Assembly: GCF_042466115.1 (NCBI RefSeq)
Contig: NZ_JAXHBQ010000002.1
Location: forward strand, 16,881-80,880
Length of the DNA: 64,000 bases
Source of the DNA: SW4 sp042466115
Lineage (GTDB): Bacteria; Pseudomonadota; Alphaproteobacteria; Rhodobacterales; Rhodobacteraceae
Direction: 5' to 3'
Shown in pieces: positions 48,132 to 56,963 of this stretch; position 1 is the first letter of the stretch; each line of letters opens with the position of its first letter. The translations under genes were made by a program, and so were the position numbers. Below the pieces are notes generated by a model that saw nothing but the letters and a program-made list of their open reading frames with translations, ran no database searches and was not told where the DNA came from.

Positions 48132-48518
48132 ATGAGCTATACCCATAACCGCGTTCTGAACGATACCACGATTGACGATGCCGACATGCGGGTCCGCGCC
48201 GCGCTTAAGGATAGCGGATTTGGCGTGCTTACCGAGATCGATGTGAAATCCACGATGAAGGAAAAGATCGACGTGGATATGCCGGGATATCGTATACTTG
48301 GCGCATGCAATCCAAAGATGGCATATCAGGCCATTGGGATTGAGCCGCGCATCGGTGCAATGCTGCCCTGCAACGTCATTCTGCGCGAAGTGGACGGCGG
48401 GATCGAAGTCAGCGCGGTTGACCCAGTCGCGTCGATGTCTGCCGTCGAAAATGCCGCACTTCATGACGTGGCCGGGCAGGTTCGCGACATGCTGGTCACG
48501 GCAATTGATGCCGCTTAG
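48132..48518 (+). CDS. DUF302 family protein
   Basis: A 128-residue cytoplasmic protein. The DUF302 pattern is clear: VRAALKDSGFGVLTEIDVKSTMKEKI, then YRILGACNPKMAYQAIGIEPRIGAMLPCNVILRE. The function is unknown, though DUF302 genes often travel with copper oxidases. It has an AAGGAGAAAGAC site before its ATG and starts the plus-strand group of seven copper-island genes, 20 bp before the rhodanese gene. Confidence 0.9.
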   Translation: MSYTHNRVLNDTTIDDADMRVRAALKDSGFGVLTEIDVKSTMKEKIDVDMPGYRILGACNPKMAYQAIGIEPRIGAMLPCNVILREVDGGIEVSAVDPVASMSAVENAALHDVAGQVRDMLVTAIDAA

Positions 48519-48538
48519 ATTCTCCAAGGAGTAACGCA

Positions 48539-49009
48539 ATGACCCTAAACCGCCGCAGATTTCTGACCACAACGCTGCTCGCCCCACTGCCGTTTGTCAC
48601 CGCCAGTCCGCTCTGGGCGCGGGACCACGACATTTGGTCTGTTCAGGAAACCCACACTGCGATGACCGCAGATACAGCGCGCCTCGTCGATATCCGGCGC
48701 CCTGACGAATGGCGCGAAACAGGGATAGCTGAAGGCGCTTGGCCGCTGGATATGACCGACCCGCGATTCGGGGAACGGCTGTTTGCGGCGCGCGATCTGG
48801 CGGATGGTCGCCCGGTCGCGCTTATTTGCCGGACCGGTCGACGGTCTGACTTCGTCATGGACCAAGTGCGCCAAGGTCAGGAACTGGGGTTCGTCGACGT
48901 TGCAGGCGGCATGTTGGGCTCAGGAACCACCACGGGCTGGATTGACAGCGATCTTCCGGTCGTCTCGGCAGATGTCGCACTTTCTGCACTTCCTCCCCTC
49001 CTCATTTGA
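48539..49009 (+). CDS. Tat-exported rhodanese-like protein
   Basis: A 156-residue protein. A Tat-like signal (LNRRRFLTTTLLAPL) is followed by a rhodanese domain (about 33-145) with VDIRRPDEWRETGI and the active-site loop ALICRTGRRS (Cys about 99). Rhodaneses transfer sulfane sulfur; single-domain periplasmic forms may protect thiols or process sulfur species. AAGGAG lies 6 bases before the ATG. It is between DUF302 and the multicopper oxidase genes. Confidence 0.88.
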   Translation: MTLNRRRFLTTTLLAPLPFVTASPLWARDHDIWSVQETHTAMTADTARLVDIRRPDEWRETGIAEGAWPLDMTDPRFGERLFAARDLADGRPVALICRTGRRSDFVMDQVRQGQELGFVDVAGGMLGSGTTTGWIDSDLPVVSADVALSALPPLLI

Positions 49010-49021
49010 ACGGATAATGCG

Positions 49022-50467
49022 ATGATTTCCCGGCGAAAATTCTTGTCCGGCCTCTCGGCCCTGCCAGTCGCAATGCAGCCCATGCTTGCGGCGGCGCAAA
49101 CGTCAGTTGGTCCCCTGGCCATGCCGCCATTGTTGGATGCTACTGGAACCGGCCGGTTTCACCTTGCCGCACAACGGGGAACGACGGCCTTTGTCGATGC
49201 CCGAACAAGCGAAACCTGGGGGTTCAACCAACCTCATTTAGGGCCGACCCTTCGTATCGCGACAGGACAGACAACCGCCGCCGAAGTGCAAAATACGCTT
49301 GATGAGCCAATCTCGGTTCATTGGCACGGTTTGATGGTGCCCGGTGACGCCGATGGCGGCCCGCACCAAACGATTTCGCAAGGCGAAACCTGGACACCAG
49401 AGCTGTCGATCACGCAACCCACTTGCACGGCTTGGTATCATTCGCACGTCCATGGAAGCACGGCGCGGCAGGTCCAAAAAGGCCTCGCTGGTGTTTTGCA
49501 GATCGTTGACGGGCAGGACGAAGCGCGCGGACTTCCCAATGCCTACGGCGTCGACGATCTGACGCTGGTGCTTCAGGACCGCCGCTTTGATCGGCGTGGA
49601 CAGATTGATTACGCCCCTGCGATGCCGGATCAGATGATGGGGTTCATGGGCGATACGATGGTCGTCAACGGGCAAGTGGGTCGCACAGCCGTCATTCCGC
49701 AGGGTCTGGTGCGGCTGCGGTTGGTCAATGGATCGAACGCACGGATTTATCCGCTGTCCCTGTCTGACGGACGCGAGATGCACCTGATCGCCACCGACAA
49801 CGGCTATCTGGACCGCCCCATCACGCTGAGCGACCTCACCATCGCACCAGGTGAACGGTTCGAAGTCTTGATCGACTTTTCAGACGGGCGGGATATCGCC
49901 TTGGTCTCAGCGCCAAATCCAAACGAGATGATGGGTGGAATGATGGGCGGCGGGAGTAACGAAAGCGCTTTTGTGGTTCTGCCATTTGCGGTCGATCCAT
50001 CATTGCCCGCGACCAAGGACCGGCTTCCTGATGACATCGGCGGTAGCCGTCCGCAGGGCGATGGAACAGGCGTGGATGTGCGCAACATGACTTTGGACAT
50101 GCAGATGGGTATGGGCATGATGATGCGGCGGGCGAATGATCGCTTTTCGATCAACGGCGCGGCCTTTGCGATGGACCAGATCAACTTTGACATCCCGCGC
50201 GGCACAGTTGAACGCTGGCGCATCACCGCCGATATGATGATGCATCCTTTCCATATCCACGGTGTGTCTTTTCAGGTGCTTTCACAAAGCGGGCGCGCGC
50301 CTGCCCCGCAGAACACCGGCTGGAAGGACACCATGCTGGTGCATGGCAGCGCTGAACTGTTGGTGCGGTTCGACCAAGGTGCGGCGCGCGAAACCCCCTT
50401 TATGTACCATTGCCACATCCTCGAACACGAAGACGGCGGCATGATGGGCCAATTCACTGTCGGGTGA
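49022..50467 (+). CDS. Second Tat-exported multicopper oxidase (CueO-like)
   Basis: A 481-residue periplasmic oxidase. Tat signal ISRRKFLSGLSAL; copper motifs are VHWHGLMVPG, WYHSHVHGST, HPFHIHGVSF and the terminal YHCHILEHEDGGMMGQF. Two methionine-rich segments (MMGGMMGGGS and MQMGMGMMMRR) recall the Met-rich insert of CueO that binds Cu(I). It differs from the oxidase at 39925-41319 in size and inserts. It is 12 bases after the rhodanese gene. Expected role: Cu(I) oxidation in the periplasm. Confidence 0.92.
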   Translation: MISRRKFLSGLSALPVAMQPMLAAAQTSVGPLAMPPLLDATGTGRFHLAAQRGTTAFVDARTSETWGFNQPHLGPTLRIATGQTTAAEVQNTLDEPISVHWHGLMVPGDADGGPHQTISQGETWTPELSITQPTCTAWYHSHVHGSTARQVQKGLAGVLQIVDGQDEARGLPNAYGVDDLTLVLQDRRFDRRGQIDYAPAMPDQMMGFMGDTMVVNGQVGRTAVIPQGLVRLRLVNGSNARIYPLSLSDGREMHLIATDNGYLDRPITLSDLTIAPGERFEVLIDFSDGRDIALVSAPNPNEMMGGMMGGGSNESAFVVLPFAVDPSLPATKDRLPDDIGGSRPQGDGTGVDVRNMTLDMQMGMGMMMRRANDRFSINGAAFAMDQINFDIPRGTVERWRITADMMMHPFHIHGVSFQVLSQSGRAPAPQNTGWKDTMLVHGSAELLVRFDQGAARETPFMYHCHILEHEDGGMMGQFTVG

Positions 50468-50555
50468 TCTGCAATGCCGTGTTGACCTTACCCCCGCTGG
50501 AGGCCGCATCACTGAGGCCAAGCCATGCGCATTGGCAAAACGCCGAGGCACGAAT

Positions 50556-51248
50556 ATGACCGATCGATTGTTGAACCGTCCCGCCCGAACCGCCGGGCTG
50601 ATCGTCTTGAGTATAGCGATCCTCGTCACGCTACTTGGGTGGCAACAATTCGGCCTGCCCGACATCGACAAGCAGACTGTCATGCAATGGGTGAATCGGG
50701 CTGGTTTGTGGGGGCCACTTCTGATTATCGGTCTGATGACGCTCGCTATTGTCGCCAGCCCGATCCCCAGCGCCCCGATTGCACTGGTTGCGGGGGCTAC
50801 TTACGGGCATGTGACCGGCACCATCTTTGTCGCGATCGGTGCCGAACTGGGGGCGGTGATCGCGTTCCTGATCGCACGATATGTCGGGCGTGGAACGGTT
50901 CAACGTATTCTTGGTGACAAGTCCGACTACGGCCTGCTTGGCTCGCAAAACGCGCTGACGCTGACGGTTTTCGGGTCCCGCCTGTTGCCGTTCATATCGT
51001 TCGACGCAGTCAGCTATGCTGCCGGACTTAGCAAATTACACCTCTGGAGGTTCTTGCTAGCGACCTTGGCGGGGATCCTACCGGCAAGCTTTGTGCTGGC
51101 CCATGTGGGCGCGGGCGCTCTCGAGGGTGACTACGGCGCGACGGAATGGGCCGTTCTTGGCCTTGGCCTGATCACTGCACTGCCATTTCTCGTAATGGCT
51201 CTGCGCCAACGCGCACCGGCGAGTACCAATGAAGGATCGACGCCATGA
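50556..51248 (+). CDS. TVP38/TMEM64 family membrane protein
   Basis: A 230-residue protein with about five to six membrane segments and the VTT-domain signature (PIPSAPIALVAGATYG, then GAVIAFLIARYVGRG and SRLLPFISFDAVSYAAGLS). Members are lipid scramblase-like or of unknown transport role. The ATG at 50556 has a GAGG site seven bases upstream; a TTG eight codons earlier is an alternative. The amino-acid permease gene overlaps its stop by four bases. Confidence 0.88.
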   Translation: MTDRLLNRPARTAGLIVLSIAILVTLLGWQQFGLPDIDKQTVMQWVNRAGLWGPLLIIGLMTLAIVASPIPSAPIALVAGATYGHVTGTIFVAIGAELGAVIAFLIARYVGRGTVQRILGDKSDYGLLGSQNALTLTVFGSRLLPFISFDAVSYAAGLSKLHLWRFLLATLAGILPASFVLAHVGAGALEGDYGATEWAVLGLGLITALPFLVMALRQRAPASTNEGSTP

Positions 51249-52558
51249 AGACTGAATACAAAAAAGGAAGCCTTACGCTGGTGGACGCGATTGCGATGGG
51301 CACTGGTGTGATGATCGGTGCGGGTATTCTGGCGCTAACCGGCCAGATCGCGCAACTTGCAGGGCCACTTTTTCCACTGTCGTTTGTCGTTGGTGCCATC
51401 ATTACCGCCTTCAGCGCTTATACCTATATCAAGATGTCCAACGCTTTCCCGTCGGCGGGTGGCGTTGCGATGATCCTGCAAAAGGCATACGGCCCGACGA
51501 CCATTGCAGCCGCCGCCGCGCTGCTTATGGCCCTGTCCATGGTGATCAACGAAAGCCTTGTTGCACGCACCTTTGCGACCTATCTGCTGCGCGGATTGGA
51601 TGTGACACCGGAGGGCTGGCTTGTGCCTGCAATCGGCGTCGGCGTCATCATCTTTGCTTATATCGTGAACGTGTCGGGCAACAGATCAGTCGGATGGCTG
51701 TCAATCGTTATGGCCGTTCTGAAAGTCGGGGGAATTGCGCTTTTCGGTATCGCCGCACTTTGGGCAAGCGGCTTTTCCTTTGAAGCAACCGAGGGCACGG
51801 GGCAAAGCGGCGGCGTGACCGGCTTCGTCGCCTCTGTGGCGCTCTCGATACTCGCGTTCAAGGGATTTACCACGATCACCAACAGCGGCGCGGAAATCAC
51901 GCATCCCAACCGCAACGTCGGGCGCGCGATTATCTTTTCAATCGCGATTTGCGTAGTCGTTTATCTGCTGGTGGCCTTTGCGGTTGGGGCCAGCCTGCCG
52001 CTGGACCAGATCATTGCCGCCAAGGACTTTGCCTTAGCCGAAGCGGCGCAGCCTGCACTTGGTCAGGTCGGGTTTTATTTAACTGTCGCGCTGGCCCTTG
52101 TCGCCACGGTTTCGGGTGTCATCGCAAGCATTTTCGCCGTGTCCCGCATGCTTGCCATGCTAACCGAAATGGAACTGATCCCGCACAGCCACTTTGGCTT
52201 GCCAGGCGGCGTGCGCGACCACACACTGATCTATACCGTTGTTTTAGCTGGTGTCCTGACGGTCTTCTTTGACCTGAGCCGGATCGCATCCTTGGGCGCG
52301 TTCTTCTATCTAGTCATGGATATCGCGATCCATTGGGGCGTCTTTCGTTACCTGCGCCATGACGTCGAAGCAAAGGGCTGGATTATGCTGCTTGCTATCG
52401 GGCTGGATGCCATCGTTCTGATCACCTTCGCCACGCTAAAATGGGGCCAAGACCCGATGATCGTCGTGATCGCGGCTGGTATCATGGCAGCGGTCTTTTG
52501 CTTTGAATTCTTCTACCTGCGCGGGCGCGACCAACAAGTCGGATCGCATGGCCACTAG
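51245..52558 (+). CDS. APC-superfamily amino acid permease
   Basis: A 437-residue transporter with about 12 membrane helices. The APC fold signature is seen at the N terminus (VDAIAMGTGVMIGAGILALTGQIAQLAGPL) and KGFTTITNSGAEITHPNRNVGRAIIFSI. The substrate cannot be told; some relatives move cationic or sulfur amino acids. It is coupled to the TVP38 gene and followed after 68 bp by copA, a curious neighbour for copper efflux. Confidence 0.9.
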   Translation: MKTEYKKGSLTLVDAIAMGTGVMIGAGILALTGQIAQLAGPLFPLSFVVGAIITAFSAYTYIKMSNAFPSAGGVAMILQKAYGPTTIAAAAALLMALSMVINESLVARTFATYLLRGLDVTPEGWLVPAIGVGVIIFAYIVNVSGNRSVGWLSIVMAVLKVGGIALFGIAALWASGFSFEATEGTGQSGGVTGFVASVALSILAFKGFTTITNSGAEITHPNRNVGRAIIFSIAICVVVYLLVAFAVGASLPLDQIIAAKDFALAEAAQPALGQVGFYLTVALALVATVSGVIASIFAVSRMLAMLTEMELIPHSHFGLPGGVRDHTLIYTVVLAGVLTVFFDLSRIASLGAFFYLVMDIAIHWGVFRYLRHDVEAKGWIMLLAIGLDAIVLITFATLKWGQDPMIVVIAAGIMAAVFCFEFFYLRGRDQQVGSHGH

Positions 52559-52626
52559 CCACGCACCGATTGCGGCCAACTGTGCGGTCGTATCACCGAC
52601 GCGATCCAAATCAACAGGAGCCACTC

Positions 52627-54963
52627 ATGTCTGACCACGATCACACCCACACCCAAAGCACGATACCAGCCGACGCCGATTCCGCCAAAGATCCGGTCTG
52701 CGGCATGACAGTCGAAATCAAGGATGACACGCGGTCAGAAGACTACGACGGCGAAACCCACTATTTTTGTTCGGAAAAGTGCCAGACAAAGTTCAAGGCC
52801 GACCCTTATTTCTATGCGTCCAGCAACGCCGCGTCAGTCGGCCAGCAGGCGCAGCCGGGCACCCAGTGGACCTGTCCGATGCACCCCGAGATCATCCGGG
52901 ACGAGTCCGGCTCTTGCCCGATTTGCGGCATGGCGCTGGAACCGATGGTCCCGTCTGACGAACCCTCCGAAGAACTGACCGACTTTACACGGCGCATGTG
53001 GATTTCGTCCGCAGCGGCGGTGCCCTTGGTGATCCTGACCATGGGCGAACTTGTCGGATTGCCCGTCCGCGACTGGATCGGCCACCGGCTCGCCACTTAC
53101 ATCGAATTCGTGATCGCCACGCCCATCGTCCTTTGGGCCGCACAGCCGTTCTTTGTGCGCGGCTGGGACTCCGTCCGCAACAAGTCTCCGAACATGTGGA
53201 CCCTGATTTCACTCGGTGTCGGCGCGGCCTACATCTATTCGCTGTTCGCAACTTTCCTTCCTGGCGTCTTTCCAACGGAATACCGCATGGGCGAAGGCGT
53301 TGGCACCTACTTCGAAGCCGCCGTTGTCATCATCGCGCTGATCTTTGTCGGGCAGGTTCTTGAATTGCGCGCGAGGGAACGAACAGGTGACGCTATTCGT
53401 GCGCTACTTGACCTTGCGCCCAAGACCGCGCGGCGCATTTTGCCCGACGGCAACGAATATGATGCCCCGCTTGAAAACGTTGTCCAAGGCGATGTCCTGC
53501 GCGTCCGGCCCGGCGACAGCGTGCCTGTCGACGGCGAGGTGATCGAAGGCCGCTCGTCTGTTGATGAAAGCATGATCACGGGCGAGGCGGTTCCGATTGA
53601 AAAGACCGAGGGCGATCGCGTCACTGGCGGCACGATCAACAAGAACGGCACACTTGCCATTCGCGCTACGCATATCGGTGCTGATACGGTGCTTTCGCAG
53701 ATCGTTGAAATGGTCGCTGGCGCACGTCGGTCACGGGCACCGATCCAAGGGCTTGCTGACCGTGTCTCGGCGATCTTCGTGCCAACAGTCGTGGCCGTTG
53801 CGATCACCGCATTCGTGGTCTGGCTCACCCTCGGCCCCGATCCCGCACTGGCCTTTGCAATTGCATCGGCCGTGTCGGTGTTGATCATCGCCTGCCCCTG
53901 CGCGCTGGGACTTGCTACGCCGATTTCGATCACGACTGCGGCGGGGCGTGGCGCGCAGGCCGGTGTGCTGATCAAGGACGCCGAAGCCCTTGAAAGAATG
54001 GCGCGCGTCGACACCGTCATCGTGGACAAGACGGGAACTCTGACGATGGGCAAACCTGCGTTGACCGATGTCATCGTCCTTGGTGACTTCCTCGAAGCCG
54101 ATGTGCTTGCGTTGGCAGCGGCCCTGGAGCGCGGGTCGGAACACCCCTTGGCCGAAGCCATTCTTGAGGGTGCTAAGGAACGTGACGCCAAGCGGTTAGA
54201 GGCCGTTGAATTCGAGGCGGTAACGGGCAAAGGCGTCAAGGGTCTCATCACCAAGCAGCGTGTCGCTTTGGGCAATCTCGCAATGATGCAGTCCCTGTCA
54301 GTCGATACCGCAACCGCCGATGAAACCGCCGACACCCTGCGCGCGGAGGGCAAGACAGCCATGTATATTGCAGTCGATGGCGCGCTTGCGGGCATTGTCG
54401 CCGTGGCTGACCCGATCAAGGAGTCCACCGCTGGGGCGATCCGCGATCTTCACGCGCTTGGCCTTCGCATCATCATGGCAACGGGCGACAATCAGCGCAC
54501 CGCCGAGGCTGTCGCTGGCAAGCTTGGCATTGACGAGGTGCGCGCAGGCGTGCTGCCCGAAGACAAGAAGGACTTGGTCGAGGAGTTGCGCGCGCAAGGT
54601 TCCTATATCGCGATGGCCGGCGACGGCGTAAACGACGCCCCTGCCCTTGCGGCCGCCGACGTGGGCATCGCAATGGGCACGGGTGCTGATGTCGCTGTCG
54701 AAAGCGCTGGCATCACGCTTTTGGGTGGCGACCTTGTTGGCATTGTGCGTGCGCGCAAACTGGCCAAGGCAACATTGCGTAACATCAAGCAAAACCTGTT
54801 CTTTGCATTTGCCTACAACGCCGCAGGCATCCCCATCGCCGCAGGCATCCTTTACCCCGTTTTCGGACTTCTTCTGTCGCCAATGATCGCCGCTGCCGCA
54901 ATGAGCCTCTCGTCGGTGTCCGTAATCTCGAATGCGCTGCGGTTACGGCGCGTGAAACTATGA
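52627..54963 (+). CDS. copA: Cu(I)-translocating P1B-type ATPase
   Basis: A 778-residue pump. Instead of the usual HMA domain, the N terminus has a His-rich start (HDHTHT), a YHS-like region (DPVCGM...HYFCSEKCQ, about 20-58) and a metal-binding zinc-ribbon-like domain (WTCPMHPEI...CPICGMALEP, about 77-106). Core motifs are CPCAL, DKTGT, TGEA, SEHPLA (HP) and GDGVNDAP. The transmembrane MSSVS-type element near the C terminus (AMSLSSVSVISNALRLR) marks the Cu(I) group. It exports Cu(I) to the periplasm, where the multicopper oxidases can oxidise it. AGGAG lies six bases before the ATG. Confidence 0.95.
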   Translation: MSDHDHTHTQSTIPADADSAKDPVCGMTVEIKDDTRSEDYDGETHYFCSEKCQTKFKADPYFYASSNAASVGQQAQPGTQWTCPMHPEIIRDESGSCPICGMALEPMVPSDEPSEELTDFTRRMWISSAAAVPLVILTMGELVGLPVRDWIGHRLATYIEFVIATPIVLWAAQPFFVRGWDSVRNKSPNMWTLISLGVGAAYIYSLFATFLPGVFPTEYRMGEGVGTYFEAAVVIIALIFVGQVLELRARERTGDAIRALLDLAPKTARRILPDGNEYDAPLENVVQGDVLRVRPGDSVPVDGEVIEGRSSVDESMITGEAVPIEKTEGDRVTGGTINKNGTLAIRATHIGADTVLSQIVEMVAGARRSRAPIQGLADRVSAIFVPTVVAVAITAFVVWLTLGPDPALAFAIASAVSVLIIACPCALGLATPISITTAAGRGAQAGVLIKDAEALERMARVDTVIVDKTGTLTMGKPALTDVIVLGDFLEADVLALAAALERGSEHPLAEAILEGAKERDAKRLEAVEFEAVTGKGVKGLITKQRVALGNLAMMQSLSVDTATADETADTLRAEGKTAMYIAVDGALAGIVAVADPIKESTAGAIRDLHALGLRIIMATGDNQRTAEAVAGKLGIDEVRAGVLPEDKKDLVEELRAQGSYIAMAGDGVNDAPALAAADVGIAMGTGADVAVESAGITLLGGDLVGIVRARKLAKATLRNIKQNLFFAFAYNAAGIPIAAGILYPVFGLLLSPMIAAAAMSLSSVSVISNALRLRRVKL

Positions 54964-55772
54964 GGATTGTCATGACCCTCAAGTCGATCAGGTGGAAAAC
55001 GACCCGGGCGGGATTGCGAAAGGTTGTCCAACGCGCTGCCAAGCACGTCCTGATCAATCATATTTTCGTGGATACCAAAGGGCACCCCTATCGCTGGCTA
55101 AACAGTGAAATTGAGGAGTTCATTATCTCTGTCGAGGCCGATGTGACGTTGCGACGTCCACAAGCCGGACTTGATGCGCTGCCCTCCTTTGGCAACCAAC
55201 TGATGGTCGAACTCGCAATTTATACCATTTCGGCGGACCGGGTCCTACGCGGCTTGGGCGTGCCGTCTGACGTTTCCCAGCAACTCGTCAGCGATCTTGG
55301 TTGGGATATCTATCGACGCCTCCTCCGGCTCACATCCGCTCCGGTGCGGATTGTCACCCGCAATCCGGGGCGCCGTATCCGCTGGACGATCCGCATGTTG
55401 CTTTGGTTTCCATTTGGCGCACACGGGGCACCAGGCTACGCAGTTGAGACCCGTCGCGACGGCGACGATATCTTGACGCATTTCACGCATTGTCCGCCGC
55501 AAACTCTCGCTCGACGCCTTTCGGAACAGGAAAGTGACCCCGAAATCCTCGAGGTCTTTAGAAAAAGCTGGTGCACCTTTGATTGGCCGGGTGCCGACCT
55601 CATTGCTGATGATGGTCAGCGCGGCCACTACCGTAGAACCCGGACGCTTTCACGCGGCGACAGTGTTTGCGACATGTGCTGGATCGGCCAAACGGCCCGA
55701 CAGAAATTGATTGGTGAACCTGACTGGCCCTCTAGAGGTTCCAAGCCTCATTCTGTTTCACAAACCAACTGA
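54960..55772 (+). CDS. Putative L-2-amino-thiazoline-4-carboxylate hydrolase family protein
   Basis: A 270-residue soluble protein with an N-terminal helical part. C-terminal cysteine motifs are suggestive of the ATC hydrolase family: FTHCPPQTLA, SWCTFDW and RGDSVCDMCWIG. That family hydrolyses a cyclic thiazoline to give cysteine or carries out related amide chemistry; the match here is by eye and only moderate. It overlaps the copA stop by four bases. A cysteine-producing enzyme next to copper efflux and an amino-acid permease would make sense for thiol supply. Confidence 0.5.
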   Translation: MRIVMTLKSIRWKTTRAGLRKVVQRAAKHVLINHIFVDTKGHPYRWLNSEIEEFIISVEADVTLRRPQAGLDALPSFGNQLMVELAIYTISADRVLRGLGVPSDVSQQLVSDLGWDIYRRLLRLTSAPVRIVTRNPGRRIRWTIRMLLWFPFGAHGAPGYAVETRRDGDDILTHFTHCPPQTLARRLSEQESDPEILEVFRKSWCTFDWPGADLIADDGQRGHYRRTRTLSRGDSVCDMCWIGQTARQKLIGEPDWPSRGSKPHSVSQTN

Positions 55773-55971
55773 ATTCTGGCACAGATTGCGGGGAGCGAAA
55801 ACGGTTATAGAAACTCAAGTAATAAGCTTCATTTGATGATCAGGGCAGCGAAGGTCCGCCGTTGGCCTTTTGCGGATTTTGATGCGTCACGCAGCCAACG
55901 GCAGCTTTGAGCCCAGACCGATGCTGCACGCTGTTCGAATGACGCCCAAGTCCATCAAAACGTACATTGGT

Positions 55972-56877
55972 TCAGGGCTCTTGGTCTATTTTGTCAGTGT
56001 TTATTTTGGCTTGATTGGAAGATACTGGTGAAGACTGTCCCCGGTGACTGCGGGCATCGAGCGCACCTCCGCTCGAAGAGCCGCGCACGGGCTGTATCAG
56101 CATCCGATCAAGCCAGAGATCGCGGCGCGTACGGAACTGCTCGATGCCGATTTTCATTCTTGTGTGCCCCTTCGCCGGTTGGGCGACGTATGTTCCCAGC
56201 AGCCGATCCCACCACGGTAGATTGAAGCCGAAGTTCGAATTGGTCTCGCGTGGATCGACAGAATGGTGGACCCGGTGCATGTCCGGCGTGACTACGATCC
56301 ATCGGAGGATGCGCTCTACTGGACGCGGTAAATCGATGTTGGCGTGATTAAAGAGCGCAGTCGCGTTCAGGATTATCTCAAACAGGAGCACGGCAACGGC
56401 GGGCGGTCCCAGTGCCATGACGACCGCCAACTTGATCCCCATTGAAATCAGAATTTCTACTGGGTGAAAGCGCAAGCCAGTGGTCGCATCGAAGTCGAGA
56501 TCGGCGTGGTGCATCCGGTGCAGACGCCAAAGCCCCGGCACGGCATGGAACATCACGTGCTGAAGGTAAATCGCGAGATCGAGAAGCAGCATCGAGATCA
56601 CGATGGTCACCCAGATCGGCGCATCGATGTTGTTGATAAGACCCCTTCCCCGATCTTCGGCAATGGCCGCGAGACCAACCGCGAGTATCGGAAAGGTCAG
56701 CCGCAAGATTGCGGTGTCAACCACCACGAGCGCGAGGTTATTTGTCCACCTGATGACGCGCGGAATATCCCGACGCCGCCGGGGTGCCGCGACTTCCCAC
56801 AGAGCCATTGCGACCAACACACTCAGAAAGGCTGCAAGGCGAATGGTAGGCTCGGCGGCAAGGATGGTCTCGGACAT
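55972..56877 (-). CDS. Sterol desaturase/fatty-acid hydroxylase family protein
   Basis: A 301-residue membrane protein. The di-iron histidine clusters are HVMFHAVPGLWRLHRMHH (HxxxH...HRMHH, about 107-124), an isolated HAN near 198 and HRVHHS near 222. About four to five helices are seen. Members hydroxylate or desaturate lipids, including carotenoids and sterol-like molecules. It is divergent from an ArsR-rhodanese regulator with a shared palindromic operator, so it is probably that regulator's target. The 199 bp between copA's partner gene and this gene shows nothing clear. Confidence 0.88.
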   Translation of the reverse strand: MSETILAAEPTIRLAAFLSVLVAMALWEVAAPRRRRDIPRVIRWTNNLALVVVDTAILRLTFPILAVGLAAIAEDRGRGLINNIDAPIWVTIVISMLLLDLAIYLQHVMFHAVPGLWRLHRMHHADLDFDATTGLRFHPVEILISMGIKLAVVMALGPPAVAVLLFEIILNATALFNHANIDLPRPVERILRWIVVTPDMHRVHHSVDPRETNSNFGFNLPWWDRLLGTYVAQPAKGHTRMKIGIEQFRTRRDLWLDRMLIQPVRGSSSGGALDARSHRGQSSPVSSNQAKINTDKIDQEP

Positions 56878-56918
56878 TTGCCGCGCCTTTCGTGGTTGTG
56901 GAGCGCAATGAAACCGCT

Positions 56919-56944
56919 ATCATTCAAGTATATACTTGAATGAT
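56919..56944. promoter_or_regulatory. Perfect 26 bp palindrome (operator of the ArsR-rhodanese regulator)
   Basis: The half ATCATTCAAGTAT is followed by its exact reverse complement, giving 26 bp. It lies 41 bp before the sterol-desaturase start on one side and 19 bp before the regulator start on the other. ArsR-family proteins bind such dyads as dimers. The ATTC...GAAT ends resemble those of sulfide-responsive SqrR/BigR sites, but the 12-base centre is longer than the 8 bases I recall for them. Confidence 0.7.
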
Positions 56945-56963
56945 GTAATACTTGGAGGCACCA

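Noticed and set aside
53307..54428. Minus-strand frame of 373 codons inside copA
   Set aside because: Composition is Ser/Arg/Ala-rich without any domain; it is the shadow of copA.
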